The notes under the pieces were generated by a model. It was not told the DNA's origin. It did no database searches and was given only the letters and a program-made list of their open reading frames with translations. From Pseudanabaena sp. lw0831 (GTDB lineage: Bacteria > Cyanobacteriota > Cyanobacteriia > Pseudanabaenales > Pseudanabaenaceae), in the NCBI RefSeq assembly GCF_016584665.1, contig NZ_BBJB01000108.1, positions 1 through 64,000 of the forward strand: a stretch of 64,000 bases of DNA, written 5' to 3'. Shown piece after piece: positions 1 through 9,696 of the stretch; position 1 is the first letter of the stretch; each line of letters starts with the position of its first letter. The position numbers were made by a program, and so were the translations under genes.

Positions 1-98
1 TGTTGACTTGACTGGGTTTTATGACTTGTGTGTACACGGTAGCCTTTCTCAAGGGGGCTGGGGGGGATCTAGACTGTTCTTAAATGGTTTCTAAGAAT

Positions 99-1994
99 CT
101 AAGCATCTCCTTGTCTATAGCGATCTATTAAACTTGGTAAATGGTCAAATCCATCTACACCAATTAGAGTAATAAAATGCGATCGCTGCTGTTGCAATAG
201 ATTAGAGAAACTCTCTGCTCCTAACTTGCCTTGCAAAATCACCACCAAAGCCGCCGACTGTTGCCAAGCTTTACTGTGGCGCTGCTCTAGCAGATACATT
301 CCCAAACAAGCGTGATAGACGGCAAGTTCTAGTTGATTAAGTTGATAGAAAGTCTCACCAAGATAAGACTGACTGAGTGCTTGCAAATCGCGATCGCCAA
401 TTTGTTGGGTTAGAGTTAAGCCTTTCTCTAAGGCAAGTTGCGCTTGACTTGGCTGCTCGATCGCAATATATGCAGTCCCCAATCCCACCCAACAAAGCGC
501 CTGATTTTGTAAATCATTCATCTTCTCTGATAGTTTTTGTCCGCGCTCCAAATGATTGATCGCAGTTTCTAGTTCCTCTGGCGTAATTGATTCCTGTTGC
601 CGCGCAATCATCACTTCGCTATAGCCTAAATTAGCGAGAGCATTCGCTTCACCTTGGCGATCGCCATTTTGTCGCGCCAAGATCACCGCTCTCTGGGCTT
701 GAGATTCACTAGTGCTGAAATCTTTTTGAATGAGACTAATGCGACTGAGGTGATTGAGATTAGCAATTTCGCAGCGTTGATCGCCGACTTCACGGGCAAG
801 ATTTACCGCTTCTTGATGGAGCGCGATCGCATCTCTGTGATACCCCATCCATGCTTTTGAATAGCCTAAAACGGTGAGAATTCGCGCCTTCTCCTGTGTG
901 TTTTCTGCTTCTTTGAGCGGTTGATCGAGATAGCTAATTGTTTCTCGAAAACTTTCTCCAGAGAAGGAGGCAAATACACCACCATAGAGCGGGAAGTTTT
1001 CACGTTGAGCAAATGTTCTCAAGGTCTGTAAACTCAGGCGGAAACAGATTTTGGCTAGAGATTGGCGATCTCGTTCCGATAGTTGCTGTGCATTTTGAAA
1101 ACCACTACTCAGTTCACCCCAGATCATTGCAAAGGCAACGAAAGTAACCCCAGTCATATGCAATCCTGCTTTGGCATCATAGGGCTGCCGATCGAACCAA
1201 CGCACCAAGCCATTTTGCAAATATCGCAACAAGATCGATAGCTCCACCCAAGCGCTGATATCAATGCTCCGTTGTGCTTGGGCGATCGCTGCTGCCGATT
1301 GGTTACTTGCCTGAGCCGCAAATAGATCGCGGGGTAAAGGACTAGTAATCTGTTGCGCCCAACTATGCCAAGGTCCAGCCACTTTAGATCGTTCAAATCC
1401 CACCTGTCTTTGTGGTTCGTACAACCAACTCACGAGTGAGCCTTCCAATAGATCAAAGTCAGCTAAGCCACGAGTCAGTCCGATCGCAAACTGACGTAAT
1501 GTAAATGCCTCGGAATCATTGGGTAAAGTTTCGGCTGACTTCTGTAGCAATTGCGCGAGCAGTTGAATATGTTGACGCTCGAAAACTGGCGTATGATTTG
1601 GATCGAGAACTTGGATTAATGTCAATAGGCGCTCTTGAGGCTCGGCAGCAAGGATTATTTGTAAACCTCTAGTACAGGTATCTTGAACTTGATAGTTGTT
1701 TTGCCACTGTTCCCAAGCATCTTTGAGAATCTTCATGGCACGGAGTTTCTGATTCGCTTTCGCCTGTTTTACTTCATCAGTTTGAGCCGCTAAATTTGCT
1801 TGAAGTTGATTAGCTTGTTCTTCTAAAGCCCGTTCAAATATTTCCCCTGTTCCCGATTCTAAACTCTCGCTGAGAATTCGATAGACATGTTCTTTTGATA
1901 GCAGTTTGCCATTTTCGATATTAATAATTATGCGATCGACAAAAATAAGATAACGTTCAAGAGTTGTTAACGGTTTACTGGAAGAATCTGACAT
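99..1994 (-). CDS. Tetratricopeptide-repeat protein
   Basis: A 631-residue soluble protein with no signal peptide. The C-terminal half (roughly residues 365-600) is a run of TPR helices with typical A-G-Y-A spacing, for example the segments around ALHQEAVNLAREVGD and ALEKGLTLTQQIGD. The N-terminal half is helical, with a Gln/Ala-rich coiled stretch near residues 55-85, and matches no domain I can name. TPR proteins are scaffolds for protein-protein contacts; the partner cannot be inferred here. It is transcribed toward the left window edge as a single gene. The 98 bases beyond its stop hold no gene I can support. Confidence 0.8.
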   Translation of the reverse strand: MSDSSSKPLTTLERYLIFVDRIIINIENGKLLSKEHVYRILSESLESGTGEIFERALEEQANQLQANLAAQTDEVKQAKANQKLRAMKILKDAWEQWQNNYQVQDTCTRGLQIILAAEPQERLLTLIQVLDPNHTPVFERQHIQLLAQLLQKSAETLPNDSEAFTLRQFAIGLTRGLADFDLLEGSLVSWLYEPQRQVGFERSKVAGPWHSWAQQITSPLPRDLFAAQASNQSAAAIAQAQRSIDISAWVELSILLRYLQNGLVRWFDRQPYDAKAGLHMTGVTFVAFAMIWGELSSGFQNAQQLSERDRQSLAKICFRLSLQTLRTFAQRENFPLYGGVFASFSGESFRETISYLDQPLKEAENTQEKARILTVLGYSKAWMGYHRDAIALHQEAVNLAREVGDQRCEIANLNHLSRISLIQKDFSTSESQAQRAVILARQNGDRQGEANALANLGYSEVMIARQQESITPEELETAINHLERGQKLSEKMNDLQNQALCWVGLGTAYIAIEQPSQAQLALEKGLTLTQQIGDRDLQALSQSYLGETFYQLNQLELAVYHACLGMYLLEQRHSKAWQQSAALVVILQGKLGAESFSNLLQQQRSHFITLIGVDGFDHLPSLIDRYRQGDA

Positions 1995-2101
1995 ATTCGT
2001 TTTAGTATTATTTGCTTAGTTAAGATTTGGTGATACGCTTTTGGCTTAAGGCACGTCATTAAACCTCAATAAGTACCTCGGCATAACTAAAAAACCAGAA
2101 C

Positions 2102-2143
2102 CAAAATCTATACCGCCCGCTATGCTGGCGGTATAGATTTTGG
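2102..2143. repeat. Palindrome, possible terminator
   Basis: Inverted repeat with arms reading CCAAAATCTATACCGCC and its complement around a short loop. It lies between the divergent TPR gene and the small Cys-rich gene, where no transcript is expected to end, so a REP-like repeat is more likely than a terminator. Confidence 0.6.
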
Positions 2144-2270
2144 GGTTTTATATTTAATTGCGCCTAGCTACTTAGTGATCATAATCACAATAAATGCGCT
2201 GATTAATCACACAGTAGCATCACAATAACGGAGAAAGTTGATATGGTTACTACGGGTGTATGGAGCTATT

Positions 2271-2480
2271 ATGAATTGCCGATTTTGTAAAAATTATGAT
2301 TCCACGGGTAGACACGGTGGATACTGCAATCTATTATCTGTGGCTGTACAAGGTAAATGGGAAGCATGTAGATGTTTCTCAAGTAAATTCTCTGAAAATT
2401 CTTTGCCAGAAATAGATTTGCCAGAAATAGAGAAGTCAAAATCTAATTCTAATTTTGTTTTAGAAGCGATCGCTAATTAA
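2271..2480 (+). CDS. Small Cys-rich conserved cyanobacterial protein
   Basis: A 69-residue protein. I start it at the ATG at 2271, just before the CxxC motif and preceded by a GGAG; a longer frame from 2238 adds an unlikely hydrophobic leader. The N-terminal third has Cys at positions 3, 6, 19, 33 and 35 (CxxC, C, CxC) plus a GGYC turn, suggesting a small metal-binding knuckle. I recall similar short proteins in other cyanobacteria, but no function is known to me. The C-terminus is acidic and low-complexity (LPEIDLPEIEKSKS). It converges on the kinase gene with a 3-bp gap. Confidence 0.7.
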   Translation: MNCRFCKNYDSTGRHGGYCNLLSVAVQGKWEACRCFSSKFSENSLPEIDLPEIEKSKSNSNFVLEAIAN

Positions 2481-2483
2481 TCA

Positions 2484-3893
2484 TTAATGATGAGATCGCC
2501 ATGTTTCTAAAAAATCATTAATTTGCTGTAGTAACCATTCCTTCTCAGGACGACTTAGCCCTAAGCCAAATTTATGGGCATAAATGCCTTGATTTAAGCG
2601 CAACTCCATCACTGGCTGATTATTTACCTCGTAGGAACTCTTTAGCTCAATCTGTCGTAAATCTTGGGTTTTGCCTTGGACATGTCGCTTGATGCCTAAA
2701 ATGTCCCAATCAATACTAAATGTGCGATCGCTAATTACTAAGCATACTTTGCCAAACGCAATTGATAAGCCAGCATAGGCTATACCAATGCCAACAATCC
2801 AAAACGGAATTGAGAAAAGCGCAAAAAATCCTGCCCTAAGCGCCATCGATGTCCATACGATCAGAAAGCCATTCCAAAAAACTGCAAATGATAGGATGCT
2901 CACTCCTTCTCCACGCAGACCCGCAGGCGGGATCTCAATTTTCAAACTACTATCAGTCTTTTTAAGTTCAATACGACTTCCCAGCGGTTTGGGGTATTGA
3001 TATTTAGTGTTGGGGCGATCGCTATTTTGGCTAAGTAAACGACTAATTTCTAGATCGCTAATCCGACTTTCTAGCGATGGTAAGATTGGATTTTGCAAAG
3101 CATTAAGCGATTGCTTGGCACTGCTGAAACGATCTTCGATCGCAGGTTCAATCATTTTGTCCAGCCAATCAGCAAAATGGGAAGAAATGTTAACTGAGCC
3201 TCTAAAACTAAGCTTGAGCTTGATCTCAGGTAACTCCGCAGGCGACCGCCCTGTCAGTAAAAACAAAATAGTTGCCCCAAGTGCATACAGATCGGTGGCT
3301 GGGACTGCTTTGCCCCGAAATTGCTCGGGTGGCATATAGCCGTATGTCCCTACGACCGTACTGCCACCCACTTGGGTACTGCGGTAGGTGTCTTGAACTG
3401 CGCCAAAGTCTACCAGCGCAATTTTGAGATCGGGCTGAAGGATAATATTTTGCGGCTTGATATCACGATGGATCACGGGTGGTTTGAGTCCATGGAGATA
3501 GATCAGTACATCCAGAACTTGCTCAGCAATCTGTTTAACGTCTTCTTCACTGCCATGCCAACCATCGGCGATCGCTTGGGCGAGAGATTTTCCCTCTACT
3601 AATTGCTGCACGATATAAAAATCACGATCGCGATCGCGATCGATTTGAAAGTAGTCCAAGTAACGTGGAATGGCAGGATGATCGAGTTGTGCGAGTACTT
3701 TAGCTTCCCGCTCGAATAGTTCCAGCACCTTCCACTCATTTATCCGTCGAAATGATAGAGCTTTGAGAGCAACGCGATCGCCTGTTTGGGTATCTAGAGC
3801 CGCATAGGTAATTCCAATACCGCCTTGTCCTAAAACGCTCGTAATACGGTAGCGAGACTGCACAATTTCGCCAGCTTGATGTAGTTCGGTCAC
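2484..3893 (-). CDS. Membrane-anchored Ser/Thr protein kinase (Hanks type)
   Basis: A 469-residue protein. The kinase domain spans about residues 15-270, with the glycine loop GQGGIG (22-27), ATP lysine K44, catalytic loop HRDIKPQN (142-149), DFG (162-164) and an MPPE variant of APE (187-190). All key residues are present, so it should be active. Two hydrophobic segments near 332-352 and 358-380 suggest anchoring, with a C-terminal cytoplasmic tail of unknown fold. A DRDRDRD run at residues 85-91 is encoded by overlapping HIP1 octamers. The substrate is not deducible. Confidence 0.9.
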   Translation of the reverse strand: MTELHQAGEIVQSRYRITSVLGQGGIGITYAALDTQTGDRVALKALSFRRINEWKVLELFEREAKVLAQLDHPAIPRYLDYFQIDRDRDRDFYIVQQLVEGKSLAQAIADGWHGSEEDVKQIAEQVLDVLIYLHGLKPPVIHRDIKPQNIILQPDLKIALVDFGAVQDTYRSTQVGGSTVVGTYGYMPPEQFRGKAVPATDLYALGATILFLLTGRSPAELPEIKLKLSFRGSVNISSHFADWLDKMIEPAIEDRFSSAKQSLNALQNPILPSLESRISDLEISRLLSQNSDRPNTKYQYPKPLGSRIELKKTDSSLKIEIPPAGLRGEGVSILSFAVFWNGFLIVWTSMALRAGFFALFSIPFWIVGIGIAYAGLSIAFGKVCLVISDRTFSIDWDILGIKRHVQGKTQDLRQIELKSSYEVNNQPVMELRLNQGIYAHKFGLGLSRPEKEWLLQQINDFLETWRSHH

Positions 3894-3969
3894 AAACTTA
3901 TTTCACCTCGTATTTCACATCGTAATACCAATTTTCAAAATGGGGTAGTCCTAAAAAGAAAAGGCTTTA

Positions 3970-4016
3970 AATAGGTAAGGATGGCGGCGCGAAGCGCCGC
4001 CATCCTTACCTATTTA
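3970..4016. repeat. Long perfect palindrome with GCGCGAAGCGC centre
   Basis: Arms beginning AAATAGGTAAGGATGGCG pair around GCGCGAAGCGC. It lies between aat and the divergently placed kinase promoter region, followed by a smaller palindrome AAAATGGCGCTGCCATTTT at 4027-4045. It belongs to the window-wide palindrome class rather than being an obvious terminator. Confidence 0.7.
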
Positions 4017-4059
4017 GCACTACCTAAAATGGCGCTGCCATTTTGAAAATTCAAAAACC

Positions 4060-4713
4060 TTACTGGGTTTGTTTTTTAATTTCCGAAAGTGTAGATACAC
4101 TTTCGGAAATTGGTATGAAGTTACAAGATTTGGTTAATGCTTGCTTTAGCAAGGCTTGATAACTATCATCATCAATCTCAAATGCCCCAAATCTTTCAAG
4201 ATGCGGATTCATCAACTGAGCATCAAATAAACTGTAATCTTGTGTTCTCAAATGATCCACCAATTTTACCATCGCGACCTTAGAGCCTTCAGGAATTTTA
4301 AAAAACATTGATTCACCAATAAATACGCCGCGAATCGCAATCCCCAAAATTCCTCCTGCCAATTGATCCCCTTGCCATGTCTCAAAACTGTGTGCCCAGC
4401 CAGCTTGATGCAAATTGCTATAAAGCGATCGCAGTTCTTTAGAGATCCATGTAGTTTCGCGATCGGCGCAGCCTGCAACTACTTCTTCAAAGGCAGTATC
4501 GATCTTGGCTTCAAAGCGATTTTGATTAATTACTCGTTGCAAAGATTTAGGGTATCGAAAGCGATAATCGAGCGGGATCAAGGTGCGACTATTGGTGTAA
4601 TACCACTCAATCGGCTCTCCATCACCCTCTGACATCAAAAAATACCCTTGGGTATATCCCTCAATCACGCTGCGGATATTAAATCTTTCCACGAATAGAT
4701 TTCCAACTCGCAA
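4060..4713 (-). CDS. aat: Leucyl/phenylalanyl-tRNA--protein transferase
   Basis: A 217-residue protein that transfers Leu or Phe from tRNA to N-terminal Arg/Lys of proteins, marking them for ClpAP/ClpS degradation by the N-end rule. The family signature is clear: YTQGYFLM near residue 20, the AGWAHSFETW block, GGILGIAIRGVFIGESMF, and the LFDAQLMNPHLERFGA segment. The family usually ends soon after the region around residue 200; here about 16 extra residues follow, encoded by a palindrome at 4078-4111. Single gene, no operon partner. Confidence 0.95.
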   Translation of the reverse strand: MRVGNLFVERFNIRSVIEGYTQGYFLMSEGDGEPIEWYYTNSRTLIPLDYRFRYPKSLQRVINQNRFEAKIDTAFEEVVAGCADRETTWISKELRSLYSNLHQAGWAHSFETWQGDQLAGGILGIAIRGVFIGESMFFKIPEGSKVAMVKLVDHLRTQDYSLFDAQLMNPHLERFGAFEIDDDSYQALLKQALTKSCNFIPISESVSTLSEIKKQTQ

Positions 4714-5063
4714 GTAGTAGTTAATTTAGTGATGTTGGTTTGAGCTTAAGTTAACTCTAGAGCAGAAAAGTAAATTAATTATGTGCAAATTAACCCTACT
4801 TGTTTTTAGGTAGGTACCTAACCAACTGTAACTTAATTTATTTCACAATCTCTCAGGATAAAACCCCTTTATTAATTCTCATTATGAAACCAATTTTAGG
4901 GTGTGCAGCTCCTACATCGCTGCACACCCTAAAATTGATTTGGATGAAAGTCCGCCGACATCGGACTTTCATCCAAATCAATCTTCATACTGAGAATTTC
5001 TGCAATCCTTTACAACATGTTGCATTCAATCCCGAATAAAAAATATTGTATGTAAGAAAATGC
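4714..5063. other. Gene-free stretch with two adjacent palindromes
   Basis: No gene is supported. Two back-to-back hairpins occupy 4891-4937 (arms CAATTTTAGGGTGTGCAGC) and 4937-4979 (arms GATTTGGATGAAAGTCCG). Both are almost perfect. The remainder is AT-rich and may include the aat promoter near its start. Confidence 0.6.
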
Positions 5064-5134
5064 TTTCTTGATCTATGTGAGTAGGGGCAATTCATGAATT
5101 GCCCCTACTCACAACTCATTTAGGATTGCTATAT
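5064..5134 (+). repeat. MITE-like palindromic repeat, copy A
   Basis: Central palindrome 5077-5112 (arms GTGAGTAGGGGCAATTC) with conserved flanks: TTCTTGATCTAT before it and AACTCATTTAGGATTGCTATA after it. The same flanks recur in copy C (36956-37024, opposite orientation); a variant is copy B (32711-32790). Conservation beyond the hairpin argues for a small dispersed element rather than independent terminators. Confidence 0.75.
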
Positions 5135-5269
5135 GCGGATTTAAATAGTTTAAAAGGCTTTAAACAGACAATTAAACGAAAATTTAGTCACGCATTAGTT
5201 GTTTCGTTTATGCGAGAATATGATCCAAAAAGTCTCGGACAAAATAAATGGCTTGCTTCTGCTAGGTAA
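5135..5269 (+). pseudogene. 3' fragment of an unidentified gene
   Basis: An open frame of 44 codons ends at TAA 5267-5269 and has a protein-like composition (for example KQTIKRKFSHALVVSF, then MREYDPKSLGQNKWLASAR). Its 5' end abuts MITE copy A, so the start is missing. I do not recognise the family. The last residues NKWLASAR are mirrored by NKWFASIR at the end of the opposite-strand frame, because the two ends form one hairpin (5242-5299). Confidence 0.4.
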
Positions 5270-5299
5270 ATTTACCTGATTGAAGCAAACCATTTATTT
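5242..5299. repeat. Imperfect hairpin, first of a pair
   Basis: Outer arms AAATAAATGG/CCATTTATTT, inner arms TTGCTTC/GAAGCAA, and a GGTAAATTTACC core. A diverged counterpart occurs at 5588-5652 with the same order of elements and the same AGGTA core. Confidence 0.6.
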
Positions 5300-5634
5300 A
5301 TATAAATTATTCTTAAATTGATATTGAGATTCAGAATCTGTAAATAAGCTGATTCCGTTTTAATGAATCTATTTTCCAAGACAGAGAGCAAAAACTGGGA
5401 TCGCTTAACATTTTCTTTATAATCCGAACTAGTAATATTATCTGAGTCAAAATACGTGATTACTGATTCGTTGCTAGTCAAGATTTCAACAAAAAAGTAA
5501 GATACAAAATCACTTACTCTATATATAGAATAAGCTTTGTAATGATTTCGTTGACTGTAACAACAAAATAAAATTATAAAGAATTGAAAAAACAAGTGAC
5601 CTAACATGACTAGGTAGAATTTACCAGTTAACAT
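5272..5634 (-). CDS. Doubtful hypothetical protein
   Basis: A 120-residue frame with a hydrophobic stretch near residues 9-25 and a polar remainder. No family is recognised, HIP1 is absent and the composition is AT-driven. A second, stop-interrupted version of residues about 70-105 is encoded at 5679-5770, matching at KRS, KTE/QTE and AY positions. That is the only reason to think the frame was ever translated. It may equally be part of a non-coding repeat. Confidence 0.2.
   Translation of the reverse strand: MLTGKFYLVMLGHLFFQFFIILFCCYSQRNHYKAYSIYRVSDFVSYFFVEILTSNESVITYFDSDNITSSDYKENVKRSQFLLSVLENRFIKTESAYLQILNLNINLRIIYINKWFASIR
5330..5421 (-). repeat. 92-nt diverged direct repeat, copy 1
   Basis: Same length as copy 2 (5679-5770). 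Conserved at both ends (TTCAGAAYCT.TAWATAAGCTG.YTCCGTTT and GGGATCGCTTAA..TTTTCTTTATA, separated by variable sequence) with a variable 36-nt middle. Each copy sits a short way from one of the two related hairpins. Confidence 0.65.
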
Positions 5635-5652
5635 GTAAGATCACTTGTTTTT
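5588..5652. repeat. Imperfect hairpin, second of a pair
   Basis: Outer arms AAAACAAGTGA/TCACTTGTTTT, with an inner CTAGGTA/TTACCAG pairing. It is the structural counterpart of the hairpin at 5242-5299. Confidence 0.6.
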
Positions 5653-5678
5653 CGTATTTTATTAATTTGTTATTTAAA

Positions 5679-5770
5679 TTCAGAACCTATATATAAGCTG
5701 GCTCCGTTTGAACAATTATATTGTGCTAGAAATTTTGCCAATTTGGGGATCGCTTAAACTTTTCTTTATA
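5679..5770 (-). repeat. 92-nt diverged direct repeat, copy 2
   Basis: Counterpart of 5330-5421. Read on the minus strand it would encode a version of the same peptide with in-frame stops, so it is decayed if it was ever coding. The following 5771-6023 is AT-rich and holds nothing I can name. Confidence 0.65.
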
Positions 5771-6023
5771 CTTCAATTTTAAATCTTAGTTGCTGAGTAA
5801 TTATACTTATCATTTAAATTTCTAAGAATGAGAATTTAAAAAATTATCAGAAAATTATCAGAAAATATGGTTTGACATCTTTTTCTTTGTTATATTATTT
5901 CTTTCTTGTTTACTTCGTTTCTACTCGATATTCATTTTTAAAATATTAGATTATAGTCATAACTCCAAACAATACTTATGTAGGTTGTTTGCGATCGCCC
6001 CCTAATCTCCCCTCTGTCGCCAA

Positions 6024-6311
6024 CTACTTGAGCAATGCATTTGCAACGTTGATGACAACAACAACTATTCCAAAAGCCCAGACAGGCAGGAAGAAAAGTG
6101 TGCCTCCAAATTCTCTTTGGGTAAGCCAGCCATTTGACGGGCGAGAGCGTAATCGCACTAGTAAATCTATGGCAACCAAAGCGACCCCGACACAAGACAT
6201 AGTAATTGGATCGGCTAGTTTGAGGAGAAAGCTACCAATTAAGGCAATGGGACTGACTGCGACAAACATAATCAGCCCTAATATGTTTCCGCGAATTAGC
6301 AAAACGATCAT
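6024..6311 (-). CDS. Small integral membrane protein
   Basis: A 95-residue protein with three hydrophobic helices (about residues 3-28, 32-49 and 70-92) separated by a short basic loop RLRSRPSNGW. It resembles small uncharacterised cyanobacterial membrane proteins; no function is known to me. It lies just downstream of the hybrid kinase, on the same strand with an 84-bp gap, so co-transcription is possible. The start at 6311 is the only ATG giving a complete first helix. Confidence 0.65.
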   Translation of the reverse strand: MIVLLIRGNILGLIMFVAVSPIALIGSFLLKLADPITMSCVGVALVAIDLLVRLRSRPSNGWLTQREFGGTLFFLPVWAFGIVVVVINVANALLK

Positions 6312-6395
6312 AATTTTTTACAAAAAAATACGGGAGTGCGAAAGTCCAATCCTTGATACGAATTCTCAAAATAGTCACACTTTCGAGAATTGGTA

Positions 6396-9300
6396 TTACT
6401 TAGTTGATGAGACTATGAACATTAGTGATTGGATACTAATCGGTTTACTAATGAAATCATCCATACCTGCATCTAAGCAAGCTTGACGATCTTCGGGCAT
6501 GGCATCGGCGGTCATCGCCACAATCCGTACATGACTTTTTAAACTTGTGCGAATCATCTTTGTGGCAGTCAAACCGTCCATTTTTGGCATTTGGACATCC
6601 ATCAAGACCAAATCGTAGCTATCGTTTTGTACTGCTTGCACAGCTTCTAATCCATTATTAGCGATCGCATTAATTTGATAGCCTAGACGTTGGAGCATTA
6701 ATTTTGCCACCATTTGATTAACTTGATTGTCTTCCACTAGCAGAATTCGTAAGGGGAATTTCTCGGCAAATTTTTTGTCAACCACAAACTCTTTTGCTAA
6801 GACTGTTTGTGGTTGATTAAGCGTCTGGTTAATTAATAGAGTGATCGTAAAATAGAAGGTTGAGCCTTGAGGTGTTGATGGAGTAAGAGGTTGTGGTTTC
6901 CATGCTATGGGAGGGCTGCCGCCGATTTGACCGAGACTCTCTACCCAAATTGTGCCGCCCATCAAGTTCACGAGGCGTTTGCTGATTGCCAAACCCAGTC
7001 CAGTACCTCCGTATTCACGGCTGATGGAGTTGTCGGCTTGGGTGAAGGCTTGAAATAAGAGGTCAAGGCGATCGCTGGCAATACCAATACCTGTGTCTGC
7101 GATCGCAAATGTTAGCTCATATTTTCCCTCTAATCCTTTTCCACTAACTGAAATCGAAACATGACCATTTTGAGTGAATTTAACGGCATTACCGACTAGA
7201 TTTAGCAGGATTTGACGGAGACGGGCAAGATCGCCGATTACAGTCTTAGGAATGTTAGGCGCGATCGTATATTTAAGATCAATTTGTTTGGCGATCGCTT
7301 GATTTTCTAGTAGCTTGCAAACTCCTCTGATCACTTCCTCTAGGTCAAAATCTCTTGCTTCTATTTCGAGCATTCCCGATTCAATTTTCGAGAAATCTAG
7401 AATGTCATTGATAATTGTCAACAGATCTTGACCACTATCTTTGATTGTTTTGACAAATTCTTTTTGATCGGTTGTAAGTTCTGTCATTTCTAAGATCTGA
7501 GTCATGCCAATTACTCCGTTCATTGGTGTGCGGATCTCATGACTCATACTTGCGAGAAATTCACCTTTAGCTTTAGTTGCGGCTTCGGCATTTGCCTTGG
7601 CTTCGATCAAGGCAAGTTCTGTTTGTTTGCGAGCAGAAACATCTCTTACAATTACCAAGCATTCATCTATACCACAGGGAAAAACCCGTATTTCTTCATG
7701 ACAGATCTGATCGTTTTTGATGATTTGATGCTCCCATACCTGCAATTCCCCTGTTGCTAAAGCTTGGGCGATCCTTTGCAACTGCAACTTTAGCAAGTCT
7801 GGCGGCAGGACTTCCGAAAGGTGTTTTGTCACTGGTACAAATGTACCAGCTTGATCGATCAAAGGCGGGATAAAGTCCAAGCATGAGCCATCCCGCTTAA
7901 CTCTTAATAGTAAGTCTGGAATGGCACCGAGAATAGCCCGATTTGTCCGCTCGCTTTGCTTTAGGGCAATTTCTACTTGCTTGCGATCGCTGATATCGAC
8001 ATGGATTAACACCACTCCATGTTGCTCTGAAGAAATAGGCGCAGCACTTACATTAAACCAACGCAAAATTCCATCCGCACATACAATCCCCGTTTCCACA
8101 TCATAAACAGGTGCTTTAGTTCTCAAAGCTCTGACACAAGCATATTCTTCGACTGGCATCATTGAGCCGTCAGGACTGATCACATGGAGCGTAGGTTCAC
8201 GCTCTTCACACTCTTCTTGCAATAGTTTCGGCTTTCCAAACCAACCTTCAGTGATGATATTGCTCTCAACTATGCAACCATTTTTATCGGTCATGGAAAT
8301 GCCAATTGGTGCTGTTTGGAAGAGAACTTTATACTTTTCCTGTGATTCTTTGAGGGCAACTTCTACGCGATCAAAGGATAGCGGCACCTGTTTTGTCATT
8401 TGGTTAAAGGACGTAGCCAATATGCTAATCTCGGCGATACCATTGTTCTCTGCTAACGGCTCTTTCCATTCTCCACTGGCGATCGCTTTGCTTGCCTGAC
8501 TAATTCGCAAAATCGGCTTGGTAATCCATCGGGTTGTGATGATGCTAAGCCCTGTTGCGACAAGTAAAGTTATTCCACACAACAGAATCGTCCAGACTTT
8601 ATTGGCTTGGATATCTGCCATAAAGTCTGACTCAGGGATGACAACCACAATTGCCCAATCCAGCCCATTGCGATCGCTGATCGGAGTTACTTGAACGCTC
8701 TGGCGATCGCCATTAATCTCAAATTCAAATTGCTCTGACTGACGAATATTTGCTAAGTTACCATTGCGATCGCGTAAGTATTTCGCCGCACCACTAATTT
8801 GAAGATTTTGGCTGTCAATAGCCTTTAATAATTTCTGATCCTTCGCATTTTGCAAAAGCTGGTATGGCTTCTGGATCATTGATGAAGTTGCCACCAATGT
8901 CTGATCGCGCTCCATGATAAAGACTGTCCCTGTCTTAATATCAATGGTTCGTAGAAACCGACTTATTTCTTCAAGGCTGCGAATTCCATAGGTCACACCC
9001 AAAAAATTTCCATTCTTGGGGGCATAGACTGGCTCAGCTAGAGCAACTAATAATTCTCCTGTATAGATATGGGGATATACATTTGTCCAAGCTGCTTTCT
9101 CAGACTGCACGGCAGCTTTAAACCAAGGACGCTGACGCGAATCAAAGCTAACTGATGTTTCCGTAACTTGATCTGGTGAGCCATCAGGATTAGTCGTAAA
9201 GGTTCTATACTTGCCACCGCCATTGGGTGCTGCCCGAATACTAAATGTGCCATCCTTCAGTAGCTCGACCGCTCGATGTCCTCCCGTAGGAGTTCCAAAC

Positions 9301-9647
9301 CCAATAATTGTAATTGGCGACAAGGAATTAAGCTGCATCTGTTGCCAAGCCTGTCGCTCTTGACTAGAGAAGTCATCAAAACTCCACAGGCTTCGACGGA
9401 GATCGCTGATGTTGTTTTTGTTAACTTGGTCAAGGGCTTGTAGATAGGTTGTGGTCTTTTCTGTAACGCGGGTACTTATTTCTGTCTTGAGTCGAATTGC
9501 TAGCTTATTAGCCGACTCCTGCCCACTTCTATAAGATAAATAAGCAACCATCCCAACCGCGCCAAAAATTTGTACCACGAACGCCAATAATATCAGCCAT
9601 TGCAGTGGGATACTACGTGAACGAAAGTGGTTACGGTCAATAATCAT
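6396..9647 (-). CDS. Hybrid sensor histidine kinase/response regulator
   Basis: A 1083-residue membrane receptor. Order: TM1 (about 13-37), a periplasmic Cache-like sensor (about 40-345) with an RPWFKAA motif, TM2 (351-372), HAMP (373-425), PAS (about 432-556), a second PAS-like region (565-676), HisKA with SHEIRTPMN (phospho-acceptor H703), HATPase (about 800-935) with N, DTGIG and GTGLGL boxes, and a receiver (966-1080) with D1017 in [11 protein letters not shown]. All catalytic residues are present, so internal phosphorelay is expected. No output domain; it must signal to an HPt or another regulator. Its first 40 residues and first PAS resemble the neighbouring diguanylate cyclase. Confidence 0.95.
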   Translation of the reverse strand: MIIDRNHFRSRSIPLQWLILLAFVVQIFGAVGMVAYLSYRSGQESANKLAIRLKTEISTRVTEKTTTYLQALDQVNKNNISDLRRSLWSFDDFSSQERQAWQQMQLNSLSPITIIGFGTPTGGHRAVELLKDGTFSIRAAPNGGGKYRTFTTNPDGSPDQVTETSVSFDSRQRPWFKAAVQSEKAAWTNVYPHIYTGELLVALAEPVYAPKNGNFLGVTYGIRSLEEISRFLRTIDIKTGTVFIMERDQTLVATSSMIQKPYQLLQNAKDQKLLKAIDSQNLQISGAAKYLRDRNGNLANIRQSEQFEFEINGDRQSVQVTPISDRNGLDWAIVVVIPESDFMADIQANKVWTILLCGITLLVATGLSIITTRWITKPILRISQASKAIASGEWKEPLAENNGIAEISILATSFNQMTKQVPLSFDRVEVALKESQEKYKVLFQTAPIGISMTDKNGCIVESNIITEGWFGKPKLLQEECEEREPTLHVISPDGSMMPVEEYACVRALRTKAPVYDVETGIVCADGILRWFNVSAAPISSEQHGVVLIHVDISDRKQVEIALKQSERTNRAILGAIPDLLLRVKRDGSCLDFIPPLIDQAGTFVPVTKHLSEVLPPDLLKLQLQRIAQALATGELQVWEHQIIKNDQICHEEIRVFPCGIDECLVIVRDVSARKQTELALIEAKANAEAATKAKGEFLASMSHEIRTPMNGVIGMTQILEMTELTTDQKEFVKTIKDSGQDLLTIINDILDFSKIESGMLEIEARDFDLEEVIRGVCKLLENQAIAKQIDLKYTIAPNIPKTVIGDLARLRQILLNLVGNAVKFTQNGHVSISVSGKGLEGKYELTFAIADTGIGIASDRLDLLFQAFTQADNSISREYGGTGLGLAISKRLVNLMGGTIWVESLGQIGGSPPIAWKPQPLTPSTPQGSTFYFTITLLINQTLNQPQTVLAKEFVVDKKFAEKFPLRILLVEDNQVNQMVAKLMLQRLGYQINAIANNGLEAVQAVQNDSYDLVLMDVQMPKMDGLTATKMIRTSLKSHVRIVAMTADAMPEDRQACLDAGMDDFISKPISIQSLMFIVSSTK

Positions 9648-9696
9648 TGAGGTAGTTGGAAACCATTCCTATTTTGGCATTATTTGGGAGATATGG

